Below, piece after piece: positions 1-5,539 of a stretch of DNA of 6,782 nt. A program made the translations under genes and the position numbers. The notes under the pieces are model-generated. The model was not told where the DNA came from. It was given only the letters and a program-made list of their open reading frames with translations, and did no database searches. How positions within the stretch are numbered: position 1 is the stretch's first letter; each line of letters opens with the position of its first letter. Source of the stretch: Gemmatimonadaceae bacterium (GTDB taxonomy: Bacteria > Gemmatimonadota > Gemmatimonadetes > Gemmatimonadales > Gemmatimonadaceae); the NCBI GenBank assembly GCA_019689955.1, contig JADGGM010000165.1, positions 1 to 6,782 of the forward strand. The letters run 5' to 3'.

Positions 1-200
1 GCCGTGAGGTGGAGCAGGGAGTGAAGCTCCTCCTCGCCGCCGCGGCCGCCGACGAGCGCGCGGCGATGCTCGAGGTGTTGCGCGACCTCGTCCCCGAGTG
101 CGTGCCCCCGCTCCGTGGGGGCGCCCCGCCGCTGCCGCGCACCGCGGCGCCGCGGCGTCACGCCTCCCGCGCCATCGCGGCGGCGCCGAGCGATCGATGA
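1..200 (+). CDS. C-terminal end of a CapD/FlaA1-type nucleotide-diphosphate-sugar epimerase/dehydratase (5' truncated by window)
   Basis: Only about 65 codons are inside the window. The frame is open from position 3 and stops with TGA at 198-200. The visible tail reads as an acidic/alanine helix (LLLAAAAADERAAMLEVL) followed by RDLVPEC. This resembles the usual end of membrane-bound polysaccharide-biosynthesis dehydratases of the CapD/WbpM/EpsC family, where a short helix of the type 'D..A....L..LVPEY.P' closes the protein. Those enzymes make 4-keto-6-deoxy UDP-sugars, or epimerise UDP-GlcNAc, for capsule or exopolysaccharide. Here the last residue of the usual LVPEY is Cys, and about 30 further Pro/Arg/Ala-rich residues follow, probably disordered. 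The next gene, 142 bases downstream on the same strand, is a Wzc-like kinase, which fits a polysaccharide cluster. The catalytic Rossmann domain lies outside the window, so the family call rests on the tail and the neighbour alone. The GTG at position 9 is not a real start. Confidence 0.6.
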   Translation, partial: REVEQGVKLLLAAAAADERAAMLEVLRDLVPECVPPLRGGAPPLPRTAAPRRHASRAIAAAPSDR

Positions 201-280
201 GCCGCCGCGAGGCAGGGTCGACGGGGGGTCGCGCCGCGATCCTCCGTGTCCTGTGTGCGACGGATCGTGACACGATTCAC

Positions 281-311
281 CATCAGCGGGTTGGCATGCG
301 TACTGCTGATG
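281..311. promoter_or_regulatory. Inverted repeat upstream of the Wzc-like gene
   Basis: CATCAGC at 281-287 is exactly complementary to GCTGATG at 305-311, with 17 bases between the arms. One G-T and one G-C pair could lengthen the stem inward. It lies 31 bases before the ATG of the kinase gene, in the 142-base gap after the epimerase gene. It could be an operator or a leader hairpin; a chance match is also possible. I see no convincing -35/-10 pair in this gap, so the kinase gene may be transcribed from upstream with the epimerase. Confidence 0.25.
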
Positions 312-342
312 CGACGTCGCGATCAACTTTCGAGAGCTGACG

Positions 343-2808
343 ATGCCTCAATATTTGCCAGCCGCGAACCGGCGAATGATCCCGGCCGCCGCCGGCGCAC
401 CGCATCACCGATGGTCGAACGAGCCCGAGGAAGCCGACGCCTCGCTCGTTCCGCTCGATCTCCGGGAGATCCTCGCGATCCTGCGCCGCCGCATCGCGCT
501 GATCCTCGGCGTGACCGCCGTGGCCGCCGGCATCGCGACCTACTTCGCGCTCACCGCGCCCCCGCGGTACCAGGCCGTCGGGACCATGCGGCTCACCGAC
601 ACCCGCCGGCAGCTCACGAGCGGGCTGGTCGACGCGGCCGACAACGCGCCGCGCATGAGCTCCGACCCGGTGCTCACCGAGATCGCGGTGCTCACGAGTC
701 GGTCCGTGGTGGGGCACGTGGTGGACAGCCTCCCCATCCTCCGGCTGCGCACTACCGGCGTCCCGGCGGCGCTCGTCCGCGATCTCGTGCTCTCGCCGTC
801 CTCCGAGGACTCGCTCAGCCCGCGCACCTTCACCCTCGCCTTCGGCGACGTCAACTACACGGTGAGCGCCAAGGGGAAGCCCACGGTGCGGGCCGCGTAC
901 GGCGAGCCGGTCGACCTGGGCACGCTGAGCTTCGCCATCGCGCGCAAGCCGGCGGAGCGCAAGGGGACGATCACGCTCCTGCGCCGCGACGACGCTGCGG
1001 CGAAGCTCGCGGGGAGCATCAAGGCGAAGCCGCGTGAGGGGACGGACGTCATCGACGTCTCGTACACGTCCTCGGACCCCGTGCTCGCGCAGCACGTGAT
1101 CAACACGCTGCTCTCGGTGTTCCAGCACTCGAGCGTGGAGGCCGCGGCCGAGCAGGCGCGGCTCCGGCGGCAGTTCATCGAAGGGCAGTTGCGGCAGAAC
1201 GACTCGCTGCTCAGCGCCGCGCGGCTCGCGCTCAGCGGGTTCCGCAGCCGCGAGCAGTCGTACAGCGCGAAGGACAAGTTCACCGCCGAACGGTCCGACC
1301 TCTCGGGGATCCAGGCCAAGGTGGAGGAGGTCGACGCGCAGTACCGCCTCTACACCTCGATGCTCGCGCAGCTCCAGAGCTCGGACATCCGGGGGAGCGA
1401 CCAGCGGCTCGGCGCGATGATCTCGGCCCAGGGCGCGGCCGCGAGCCCGATCGTGATGGACATGTTCATGCAGCTCCAGAAGCTGCAGAACTCGCGCGAC
1501 TCGCTGACCACCGGGCGGTGGGCCAGCGCGTCCACGAACCCCGACGTGCAGCGCATCGACGCGATCATCGCCACCACGCGTCAGAAGCTCAAGCAGACGG
1601 TGCAGACGATCGTCAGCACGCTCGACGAGCGGAAGCGGTCGCTGAACCAGCTCAAGGAGCAGAGCACCCAGGCGCTCGTGCAGATCCCGGGCACCGACGC
1701 CGAGGAAGCGCGGCTCGTGGAGCGCGAGAGCGCCTACCAGAAGATCGCCGACCAGCTCCGCGACGAGCTGCAGAAGGCGCGTCTGGCCGAGGCGGCGGAG
1801 GTGGGGCAGGTGGAGATCGTGGACCTGGCCTCGCGGGCGCACAACATCAGCACGAGTGTGACGCAGGTCGTTCTCTTCGGCGTGCTCCTCGGCCTCTTCC
1901 TGGGCTCCGGCGGCGCCGTCGTGATCGAGCACCTCGACACCTCGATCCGCGGGCGCGACGACCTGGAGACCGCGCTGCAGCTCCCGGGGCTCGCGATCAT
2001 CCCCAAGTTCGACGTGAAGGGGGGGCGGAAGCAGCTCAACGGGAACGGCGCCAAGCAGAAGAACGGAAACGGGCGGCGTGGCGCGACGCTCCAGGTGAAG
2101 CCTCCGTCGGCGCAGGACGTATCGAACGCGCTGATCACGTTGAAGGATGGGCGGTCGCTCGGTGCGGAGGCGTACCGGACCCTGCGCACGAAGCTCCTCT
2201 TCTCGCGCGCCATCAGCTCGCTCAAGACGATCGTCGTCACGAGCCCCTTCGCGCAGGACGGGAAGTCCACCGTCGCGGCGAACCTGGCCACGACCTTCGC
2301 CCAGCACGGGATGCGCGTGCTCCTCATGGACTGCGACCTGCGGCGGCCGACGCAGCACGAGATCTTCCACGTGCCGTGCGAGCCCGGGCTGACGGAGCTG
2401 ATCGCGGGGGACGGGATGGTCGCCGGGACCGGGCGCCACACCGCGGTGCCGGGGCTCTCCCTCATCCCGGCGGGGGCGCTCCCCCCCGACCCGGTGGAGG
2501 TGATGGGGAGCGCGCGGATGCGGGAGGTGCTCGCCCGCCTCTCCGAGTCGTTCGACGTGGTGGTGCTGGACACCCCGCCCGTGCTCCCCGTGGCCGATTC
2601 GGCGATCCTGGCCTCGATGGCCGACGGGGTGCTCCTCGTGGTCCGGGCGGGGCACACCGACCGCCGCGCCGCGCAGTTGGCGGTCCAGCAGCTCCAGGAC
2701 GTCGACGCGCGCATCCTGGGATCGGTGTTGAACGATCCAAGCGCGCAGGTGCCGCGCTACGACGAATACGGGTACGCTACCTACTACGCCTACGGGCCCA
2801 AGGCGTAG
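343..2808 (+). CDS. Wzc-like polysaccharide co-polymerase / tyrosine autokinase (Wzz domain fused to BY-kinase)
   Basis: This inner-membrane protein (821 aa) should control chain length and export of an exopolysaccharide through cycles of tyrosine autophosphorylation and oligomerisation. Visible in order: a flexible N-terminus; LREILAILRRR at about 40-50, typical of the start of Wzz domains; transmembrane helix 1 at about 51-71; a periplasmic region at about 72-507 with coiled-coil stretches near 263-305 and 406-500; transmembrane helix 2 at about 508-528, followed by the typical HLDTSIRGRDDLE. An Asn/Gly/Lys-rich linker (about 556-580) leads to the cytoplasmic kinase. Kinase motifs are E609-x2-R612-x2-R615 (oligomerisation), Walker A SPFAQDGKST (634-643), Walker A' LLMDCDLRRP (660-669) and Walker B VVVLDTPP (739-746). 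The C-terminal tyrosine cluster is Y806, Y809, Y811, Y814, Y815 and Y817. In Walker A the common P-G-E before GK is replaced by A-Q-D, while the Lys is kept. It is longer than the roughly 720 aa of E. coli Wzc, mostly in the periplasmic part. The ATG at 343 follows a modest purine-rich GAGAG; the ATG at codon 12 is an alternative. Family assignment is secure; the polysaccharide is unknown. Confidence 0.95.
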   Translation: MPQYLPAANRRMIPAAAGAPHHRWSNEPEEADASLVPLDLREILAILRRRIALILGVTAVAAGIATYFALTAPPRYQAVGTMRLTDTRRQLTSGLVDAADNAPRMSSDPVLTEIAVLTSRSVVGHVVDSLPILRLRTTGVPAALVRDLVLSPSSEDSLSPRTFTLAFGDVNYTVSAKGKPTVRAAYGEPVDLGTLSFAIARKPAERKGTITLLRRDDAAAKLAGSIKAKPREGTDVIDVSYTSSDPVLAQHVINTLLSVFQHSSVEAAAEQARLRRQFIEGQLRQNDSLLSAARLALSGFRSREQSYSAKDKFTAERSDLSGIQAKVEEVDAQYRLYTSMLAQLQSSDIRGSDQRLGAMISAQGAAASPIVMDMFMQLQKLQNSRDSLTTGRWASASTNPDVQRIDAIIATTRQKLKQTVQTIVSTLDERKRSLNQLKEQSTQALVQIPGTDAEEARLVERESAYQKIADQLRDELQKARLAEAAEVGQVEIVDLASRAHNISTSVTQVVLFGVLLGLFLGSGGAVVIEHLDTSIRGRDDLETALQLPGLAIIPKFDVKGGRKQLNGNGAKQKNGNGRRGATLQVKPPSAQDVSNALITLKDGRSLGAEAYRTLRTKLLFSRAISSLKTIVVTSPFAQDGKSTVAANLATTFAQHGMRVLLMDCDLRRPTQHEIFHVPCEPGLTELIAGDGMVAGTGRHTAVPGLSLIPAGALPPDPVEVMGSARMREVLARLSESFDVVVLDTPPVLPVADSAILASMADGVLLVVRAGHTDRRAAQLAVQQLQDVDARILGSVLNDPSAQVPRYDEYGYATYYAYGPKA

Positions 2809-2836
2809 CGGAGCGCCGAACAAAATCCGAAACTGA

Positions 2837-2878
2837 GCACGACGGCCCGGCGGGGAGCTCCTCGCCGGGCCGTCGTGC
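2837..2878 (+). terminator. Strong hairpin after the Wzc-like gene
   Basis: A perfect 16-bp stem pairs 2837-2852 (GCACGACGGCCCGGCG) with 2863-2878. It can be extended inward by G-T, G-C and G-C pairs to 19 bp, closing on the tetraloop AGCT (2856-2859). It starts 28 bases after the kinase stop codon. No T-run follows on the plus strand (next bases GTAGGGGGG), so it is not a textbook intrinsic terminator. In GC-rich bacteria such stems often still end or protect transcripts. The structure is directly visible; its role as a terminator is inferred. Confidence 0.7.
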
Positions 2879-2886
2879 GTAGGGGG

Positions 2887-2908
2887 GAGTCCGCCTCATG
2901 GCGGACTC
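2887..2908 (+). terminator. Second hairpin, tandem to the first
   Basis: GAGTCCGCC (2887-2895) pairs perfectly with GGCGGACTC (2900-2908) around a 4-base loop TCAT. It sits only 8 bases after the larger stem. There is no T-run. It may act with the first hairpin as a two-part terminator or as a 3' end stabiliser for the kinase mRNA. Confidence 0.5.
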
Positions 2909-3090
2909 GTGGTCCCGGCACGAGTTTTCCGCTGATTTCGCCGGGCCGGGAGCCGAATGGGATCAGGTCAGAACTTCTGGGCGAGCGTGGGAGGGCGCAC
3001 GCGACGAACGCGATGAGAGACGCTCATGGACTTCGCGCGCCATGCCGCGCGCGCGGGGCGAGAGCGGTAAAGGAATCCATGTGTGAGCCG

Positions 3091-3118
3091 TTGCACCGTA
3101 TTGGCTCCCATATATTAT
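3091..3118 (+). promoter_or_regulatory. Putative sigma70-type promoter of the KGG gene
   Basis: TTGCAC (3091-3096, 3 of 6 to the -35 consensus) is followed after 16 bases by TATTAT (3113-3118, 5 of 6 to the -10 consensus). The surrounding TATATTATCT is a clear AT-rich island in an otherwise GC-rich region. Transcription would begin near 3125 and give an untranslated leader of about 130 bases before the ATG at 3259. The -35 is weak, so an activator or another sigma factor may be involved. Confidence 0.45.
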
Positions 3119-3244
3119 CTTCGTGGCCCGCGCATTGCACGCTGGTACGCCTCCCGGCCGATGGTACCGCGGCGCGCCGAGCCTCGAAGACTCCTCGCTT
3201 CGTCTCGTGCCGCCCGATCACCGGCCCGGAACAACCACACACGC

Positions 3245-3249
3245 AGGAG
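3245..3249 (+). promoter_or_regulatory. Ribosome-binding site of the KGG gene
   Basis: AGGAG with a 9-base spacer to the ATG at 3259. It decides the start codon against the much longer upstream open frame. Confidence 0.75.
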
Positions 3250-3258
3250 CTACCGACG

Positions 3259-3549
3259 ATGGCGAGTAACAACCAAGGCAGCAAAAGCAACCGTGGGTTC
3301 GCCGCCATGGATGCGGCGAAGCAGCGCGAGATTGCGAGCAAGGGGGGACGGGCCGCGCACGCGCAGGGCACGGCGCACGAGTTCTCTCCCGACGAGGCGC
3401 GGGAGGCCGGCCGGAAGGGCGGCCAGGCCGTGAGCCGCGACCGCGAGCACATGTCGGCGATCGGACGGAAAGGGGGGGAGGCGCGCGGCGCTGCCCGCCG
3501 CAACGCCAGCTCTTCGTCGTCCTCGTCCGCGATGGCGGGCGACGATTGA
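3259..3549 (+). CDS. Small KGG-repeat general stress protein (YciG/Con-10 type)
   Basis: This is a 96-aa hydrophilic protein with three Lys-Gly-Gly motifs at K28-G30, K53-G55 and K71-G73. Each sits in the surroundings typical of the KGG domain: GFAAMDAAKQREIASKGG first, then EAREAGRKGG and SAIGRKGGEA. The family (E. coli YciG, fungal Con-10) is linked to general stress or conidiation; the molecular role is not established. It is probably cytoplasmic and largely disordered, as it has no signal peptide or membrane segment. It ends in a run of seven serines (84-90) and an acidic tail. The ATG at 3259 is chosen because AGGAG (3245-3249) lies 9 bases upstream and the KGG similarity begins just after it. 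The frame stays open back to 2875, but that upstream part runs through the hairpin and promoter region and reads as non-protein. The gene stands alone on its strand, convergent with the transferase gene. Confidence 0.9.
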   Translation: MASNNQGSKSNRGFAAMDAAKQREIASKGGRAAHAQGTAHEFSPDEAREAGRKGGQAVSRDREHMSAIGRKGGEARGAARRNASSSSSSSAMAGDD

Positions 3550-3563
3550 CCGATTGACCGGGG

Positions 3564-3587
3564 TGCGGCCGCCGGATCCAGGCCGCG
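3564..3587 (+). terminator. Possible weak terminator hairpin after the KGG gene
   Basis: GCGGCC (3565-3570) pairs with GGCCGC (3581-3586) around a 10-base loop, with a flanking T-G pair. It lies 15 bases after the stop codon. No T-run follows. The remaining convergent gap to 3797 shows no supported gene, and I found no convincing terminator for the opposite-strand transferase gene. Confidence 0.3.
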
Positions 3588-3797
3588 TTGGCGCGCGAGG
3601 AGCGATCGTGGAGTCAGGGCCCGGAGCAATGGCGCTCGTGGGCCGTCAGCCAGAGGCCTGACCCGCCTCCTCGAACGCCGCCACATGTTCGTACCACGCC
3701 GTCCATTGCCCGCCGTGAGTCGTTCACGTGTTTTGCGGGCCCCAGCGGACGGCGTTTCGTATCGCGGGGGGCCGGGGGGGACCCAGGGCGCCCGTTC

Positions 3798-4508
3798 TCA
3801 GTCGTCGGGCGGCTGTCCGGACGGTGCGAAGCCCATGTGCTGGACCGTCCCCACGGCGCCGCGGAGCGCGATGGCCGCAACGTACCCCGGCTGCGGAACG
3901 AGCGTCCGCACGGACCAGAGGGTGCCGTCGCCATCGATGTGCATGAGCACCGAGGTGTCGTCCGGGGACACCGAGACATCGAACCCATCGAGCCGCAGCG
4001 CGAGCCCGCGCCCGGTCGCCTTCACCAGCGCTTCCTTGCGCGTCCAGCAGCGCAGGAACCCGTGCTCGCGCGTCTCCGGCGGGAGCGCGGCCAGCTCTGT
4101 GCGCTCGCGCTCGGAGAAGTACGCCCGGGCGATCTCGAGGCAGTCGGGGACGGGTACCACCGGCTCGACGTCCACCCCCACCTCGGTCGACGCGGTGACC
4201 GCGATGAGCGCGAGGTCGGCCGAATGGGCGAGGCTGAAGCAGGGCGCGTTCGGTGCGTCGAGCGAGGGCTTCCCCCATTCGTTGCGCGCGAAGCGGAGCG
4301 CGGCGGCGGGGGCATCCACGTACCCGGCCAACACTTCGCGGAGCGAGACGTGCGCCACGACGTAGCGCCGCCGCTCCCGGTCGTTCCGGCACGTGTCGGC
4401 GCGGCGCCGCTCCTCGCGCGAGAGCACCGCCGCCGCCTCGGGGGAGACGGGGACGTCGAGGTGCGTCATCCAGAGGTGGATGACACCGTCGGGAGGGAGC
4501 GCGGGCAC
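3798..4508 (-). CDS. Sfp-type 4'-phosphopantetheinyl transferase
   Basis: The enzyme moves the 4'-phosphopantetheine arm from coenzyme A onto a serine of acyl- or peptidyl-carrier proteins, converting them from apo to holo form in the cytoplasm. At 236 aa it has the usual Sfp-type length (two similar half-domains). Visible motifs in order: an Arg-rich N-terminal part with RRRYVVAHVSLREVLAGY (about 47-63), GKP (79-81), FSLAHS (91-96), VGVDVE (110-115, with D113 and E115 expected to bind magnesium) and WTRKEALVKATGRGL (155-169, with E159 and K163). The W-x-x-K-E-A form places it in the W/KEA class of Sfp-like enzymes rather than the short AcpS class. The start is GTG at 4508. No clear Shine-Dalgarno sequence precedes it, but the later ATG (codon 14) would remove the first beta strand. 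No carrier protein, polyketide or peptide synthetase is encoded in the window, so its substrate cannot be named; fatty-acid ACP is possible. Confidence 0.93.
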   Translation of the reverse strand: MPALPPDGVIHLWMTHLDVPVSPEAAAVLSREERRRADTCRNDRERRRYVVAHVSLREVLAGYVDAPAAALRFARNEWGKPSLDAPNAPCFSLAHSADLALIAVTASTEVGVDVEPVVPVPDCLEIARAYFSERERTELAALPPETREHGFLRCWTRKEALVKATGRGLALRLDGFDVSVSPDDTSVLMHIDGDGTLWSVRTLVPQPGYVAAIALRGAVGTVQHMGFAPSGQPPDD

Positions 4509-4588
4509 GTGGACGATCAGGGGTGGTGAGAGAGTGGGCGTGCGGGTGCGGCGCGCCCAGCCAGCGAGTGCATCGTCGGCAGAATCCT

Positions 4589-4616
4589 ATACTAGGCCCG
4601 GCCGACCGTTGGTCAA
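4589..4616 (-). promoter_or_regulatory. Putative sigma70-type promoter of the transferase gene
   Basis: On the minus strand TTGACC (plus coordinates 4611-4616, 5 of 6 to the -35 consensus) is followed after 16 bases by TAGTAT (4589-4594, 4 of 6 to the -10 consensus). Transcription would start near 4582, leaving a leader of about 70 bases before the GTG at 4508. Confidence 0.5.
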
Positions 4617-4667
4617 GCGTTTGGAGAACGCACGGGTCAGGATGCCCATCGGGCGCTCCGCTCGGGC

Positions 4668-4683
4668 GGGCGCGCGCGCGCCG
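4668..4683. repeat. 16-bp perfect GC palindrome in the divergent intergenic region
   Basis: CGGGCGCGCGCGCCCG is its own reverse complement and contains an alternating GC run. It lies between the minus-strand promoter for the transferase and the plus-strand promoter for the outer-membrane gene. It could be a protein-binding site, or a site with Z-DNA or cruciform tendency; in such GC-rich DNA it could also arise by chance. Confidence 0.4.
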
Positions 4684-4736
4684 GGGCTCTGGCGTGGCGC
4701 GCTCGATGCACAGTGGTCCTCGACTCCGCGATCCTG

Positions 4737-4742
4737 TATAAT
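4737..4742 (+). promoter_or_regulatory. Consensus -10 element for the outer-membrane protein gene
   Basis: TATAAT is a perfect -10 hexamer. At the 17-base spacing the -35 position holds only TGGTCC (4714-4719, 3 of 6). Transcription would begin near 4749, about 45 bases before the ATG at 4793. The perfect -10 in GC-rich DNA makes a real promoter plausible despite the weak -35. Confidence 0.55.
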
Positions 4743-4783
4743 CCCCGCGCCGAGCGGCCCGTCGGCGTCCCCGTTCACCCTCC

Positions 4784-4788
4784 AGGAG
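4784..4788 (+). promoter_or_regulatory. Ribosome-binding site of the outer-membrane protein gene
   Basis: AGGAG ends 4 bases before the ATG at 4793. The spacing is short but acceptable, and the codons that follow encode a clean signal peptide, supporting this start. Confidence 0.6.
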
Positions 4789-4792
4789 CTGC

Positions 4793-5512
4793 ATGCACCG
4801 CCACTCGATCCGCGTGCTCGCCGCCGTGCTCGCGCTCGCGCTTCCGTCGATTGCCCGGGCGCAGGACGCGAGCGATTCCGCCGCCTACCGGGCGCTCATC
4901 GAGACCCCACTCGGCGCGCTCCCGCTCCCGTTCGACGTGGCCGTCACCGGCGAGCGGTCCCGTCGCGTGGCCGTGCACGCGCGCTACGGGCTCATGAGCC
5001 TCGACAACCACGAGTACATCCACAACTTCGGGGTGGGGCTCGACATTCCGATCGGCACCGAGTCGATCGGTCTCACGGCCGGCTACTACTGGCCGGACTG
5101 CAACGGCTCGTGCAGCGGCCACTTCATGGCCGCGGCGAACCTGAGCGAGAACCTCGTGCGCATCCGCGCCGGGGGCGGTGAGGACCGTGCGACGTTCAAC
5201 ATCGGCGTCGACGGCGAGGTCGGGTTCGCCAGGCCGACCGGGGCAACGCTCCTCTCGGGGAACCTGGCCCTCCCCCTCTCGCTGGTGCCGGCGCGGCGCG
5301 ACCTTCGCTTCGTGCCGTACGTGGTGCCCGGGATCGGCGTCGGGCTCGTGGACACCGACAGCACGGAAGCGGGGCTCCTCTTCACCTTCGCCGCGGGGAT
5401 CGGCGTCGTGGCCTCGCACGGCTTCATGGCGAACGTCGGCATCCGGCGCGCGTTCCTGTCGACCGGCAACTGGCTCGTCGGCGTCGGGCTCACCTTCGGC
5501 GGCGATCACTAG
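4793..5512 (+). CDS. Exported protein, probable small outer-membrane beta-barrel; function unknown
   Basis: This 239-aa protein begins with a classical signal peptide: basic MHRHSIR, a hydrophobic core (about 8-20), and ARA before a likely cleavage after residue 23. The mature part is rich in Gly and alternating hydrophobic/polar stretches that look like beta strands, for example HNFGVGLDIPIG (77-88), SIGLTAGYYW (91-100), FNIGVDGEVGFA (135-146), VVPGIGVGLVD (177-187) and the last strand NWLVGVGLTFG (226-236). This pattern fits a small outer-membrane barrel of the OmpA/OmpW size class. It ends in GGDH rather than the terminal aromatic residue usual in barrels recognised by BamA, although Phe sits five residues from the end. 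Two cysteines, C103 and C107, lie together in one loop-like segment and could form a small disulfide loop. I do not recognise a named family. It starts a likely two-gene unit with the VanZ-like gene 27 bases downstream and is divergent from the transferase gene. Confidence 0.8.
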   Translation: MHRHSIRVLAAVLALALPSIARAQDASDSAAYRALIETPLGALPLPFDVAVTGERSRRVAVHARYGLMSLDNHEYIHNFGVGLDIPIGTESIGLTAGYYWPDCNGSCSGHFMAAANLSENLVRIRAGGGEDRATFNIGVDGEVGFARPTGATLLSGNLALPLSLVPARRDLRFVPYVVPGIGVGLVDTDSTEAGLLFTFAAGIGVVASHGFMANVGIRRAFLSTGNWLVGVGLTFGGDH

Positions 5513-5539
5513 CGACGCCTCGAGGGACTGTCGGCGTTG

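Larger units (their letters stand above)
2809..3258. other. Intergenic region between the Wzc-like and KGG genes
   Basis: This roughly 450-base stretch has no convincing gene. Its left end holds the tandem hairpins (2837-2908). The part from 2909 to about 3085 shows no structure I can support; the short open frames there lack ribosome-binding sites and recognisable protein. A local AT-rich patch at 3110-3121 contains a promoter-like -10. The rest, about 3125-3258, would be the untranslated leader of the KGG gene and ends in a good Shine-Dalgarno sequence. A weak 5-bp stem GGTAC/GTACC lies in that leader. Confidence 0.6.

Noticed and set aside
283..2823. 846-codon open frame on the minus strand opposite the Wzc-like gene
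   Set aside because: It is Arg/His/Glu/Pro-rich with no recognisable domain, and the plus strand encodes a complete kinase with all motifs. Long antisense frames are expected in GC-rich genes.
1518..2882. 454-codon plus-strand frame overlapping the kinase gene
   Set aside because: It is an out-of-frame reading of the kinase gene, Arg/Ala/Gly-rich and without motifs.
2898..3086. 62-codon open frame in the intergenic region
   Set aside because: Its start lies in the loop of the second hairpin, there is no ribosome-binding site, and the sequence has no recognisable features.
2875..3258. N-terminal extension of the KGG gene in the same open frame
   Set aside because: It would begin inside the hairpin region and cross the promoter-like island, and shows no protein-like pattern. 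A good AGGAG supports the start at 3259.
3543..3558. Tandem copy of CGATTGAC across the KGG stop codon
   Set aside because: Only two 8-base units, with no sign of a mobile element or attachment site; likely a small slippage duplication.
3738..3773. GGCCCC/GGGGCC inverted repeat as a terminator for the transferase gene
   Set aside because: A loop of about 24 bases, and an A-run rather than a T-run on the transcribed (minus-strand) sense side, make it unconvincing.
4465..4484. 7-bp inverted repeat GTCATCC/GGATGAC near the start of the transferase gene
   Set aside because: It lies within codons for the conserved first strand (VIHLWMT) and is explained by coding constraint or chance; no evidence of control.
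3724..4794. 356-codon minus-strand frame overlapping the transferase gene
   Set aside because: Out-of-frame shadow; the neighbouring frame holds every phosphopantetheinyl transferase motif.
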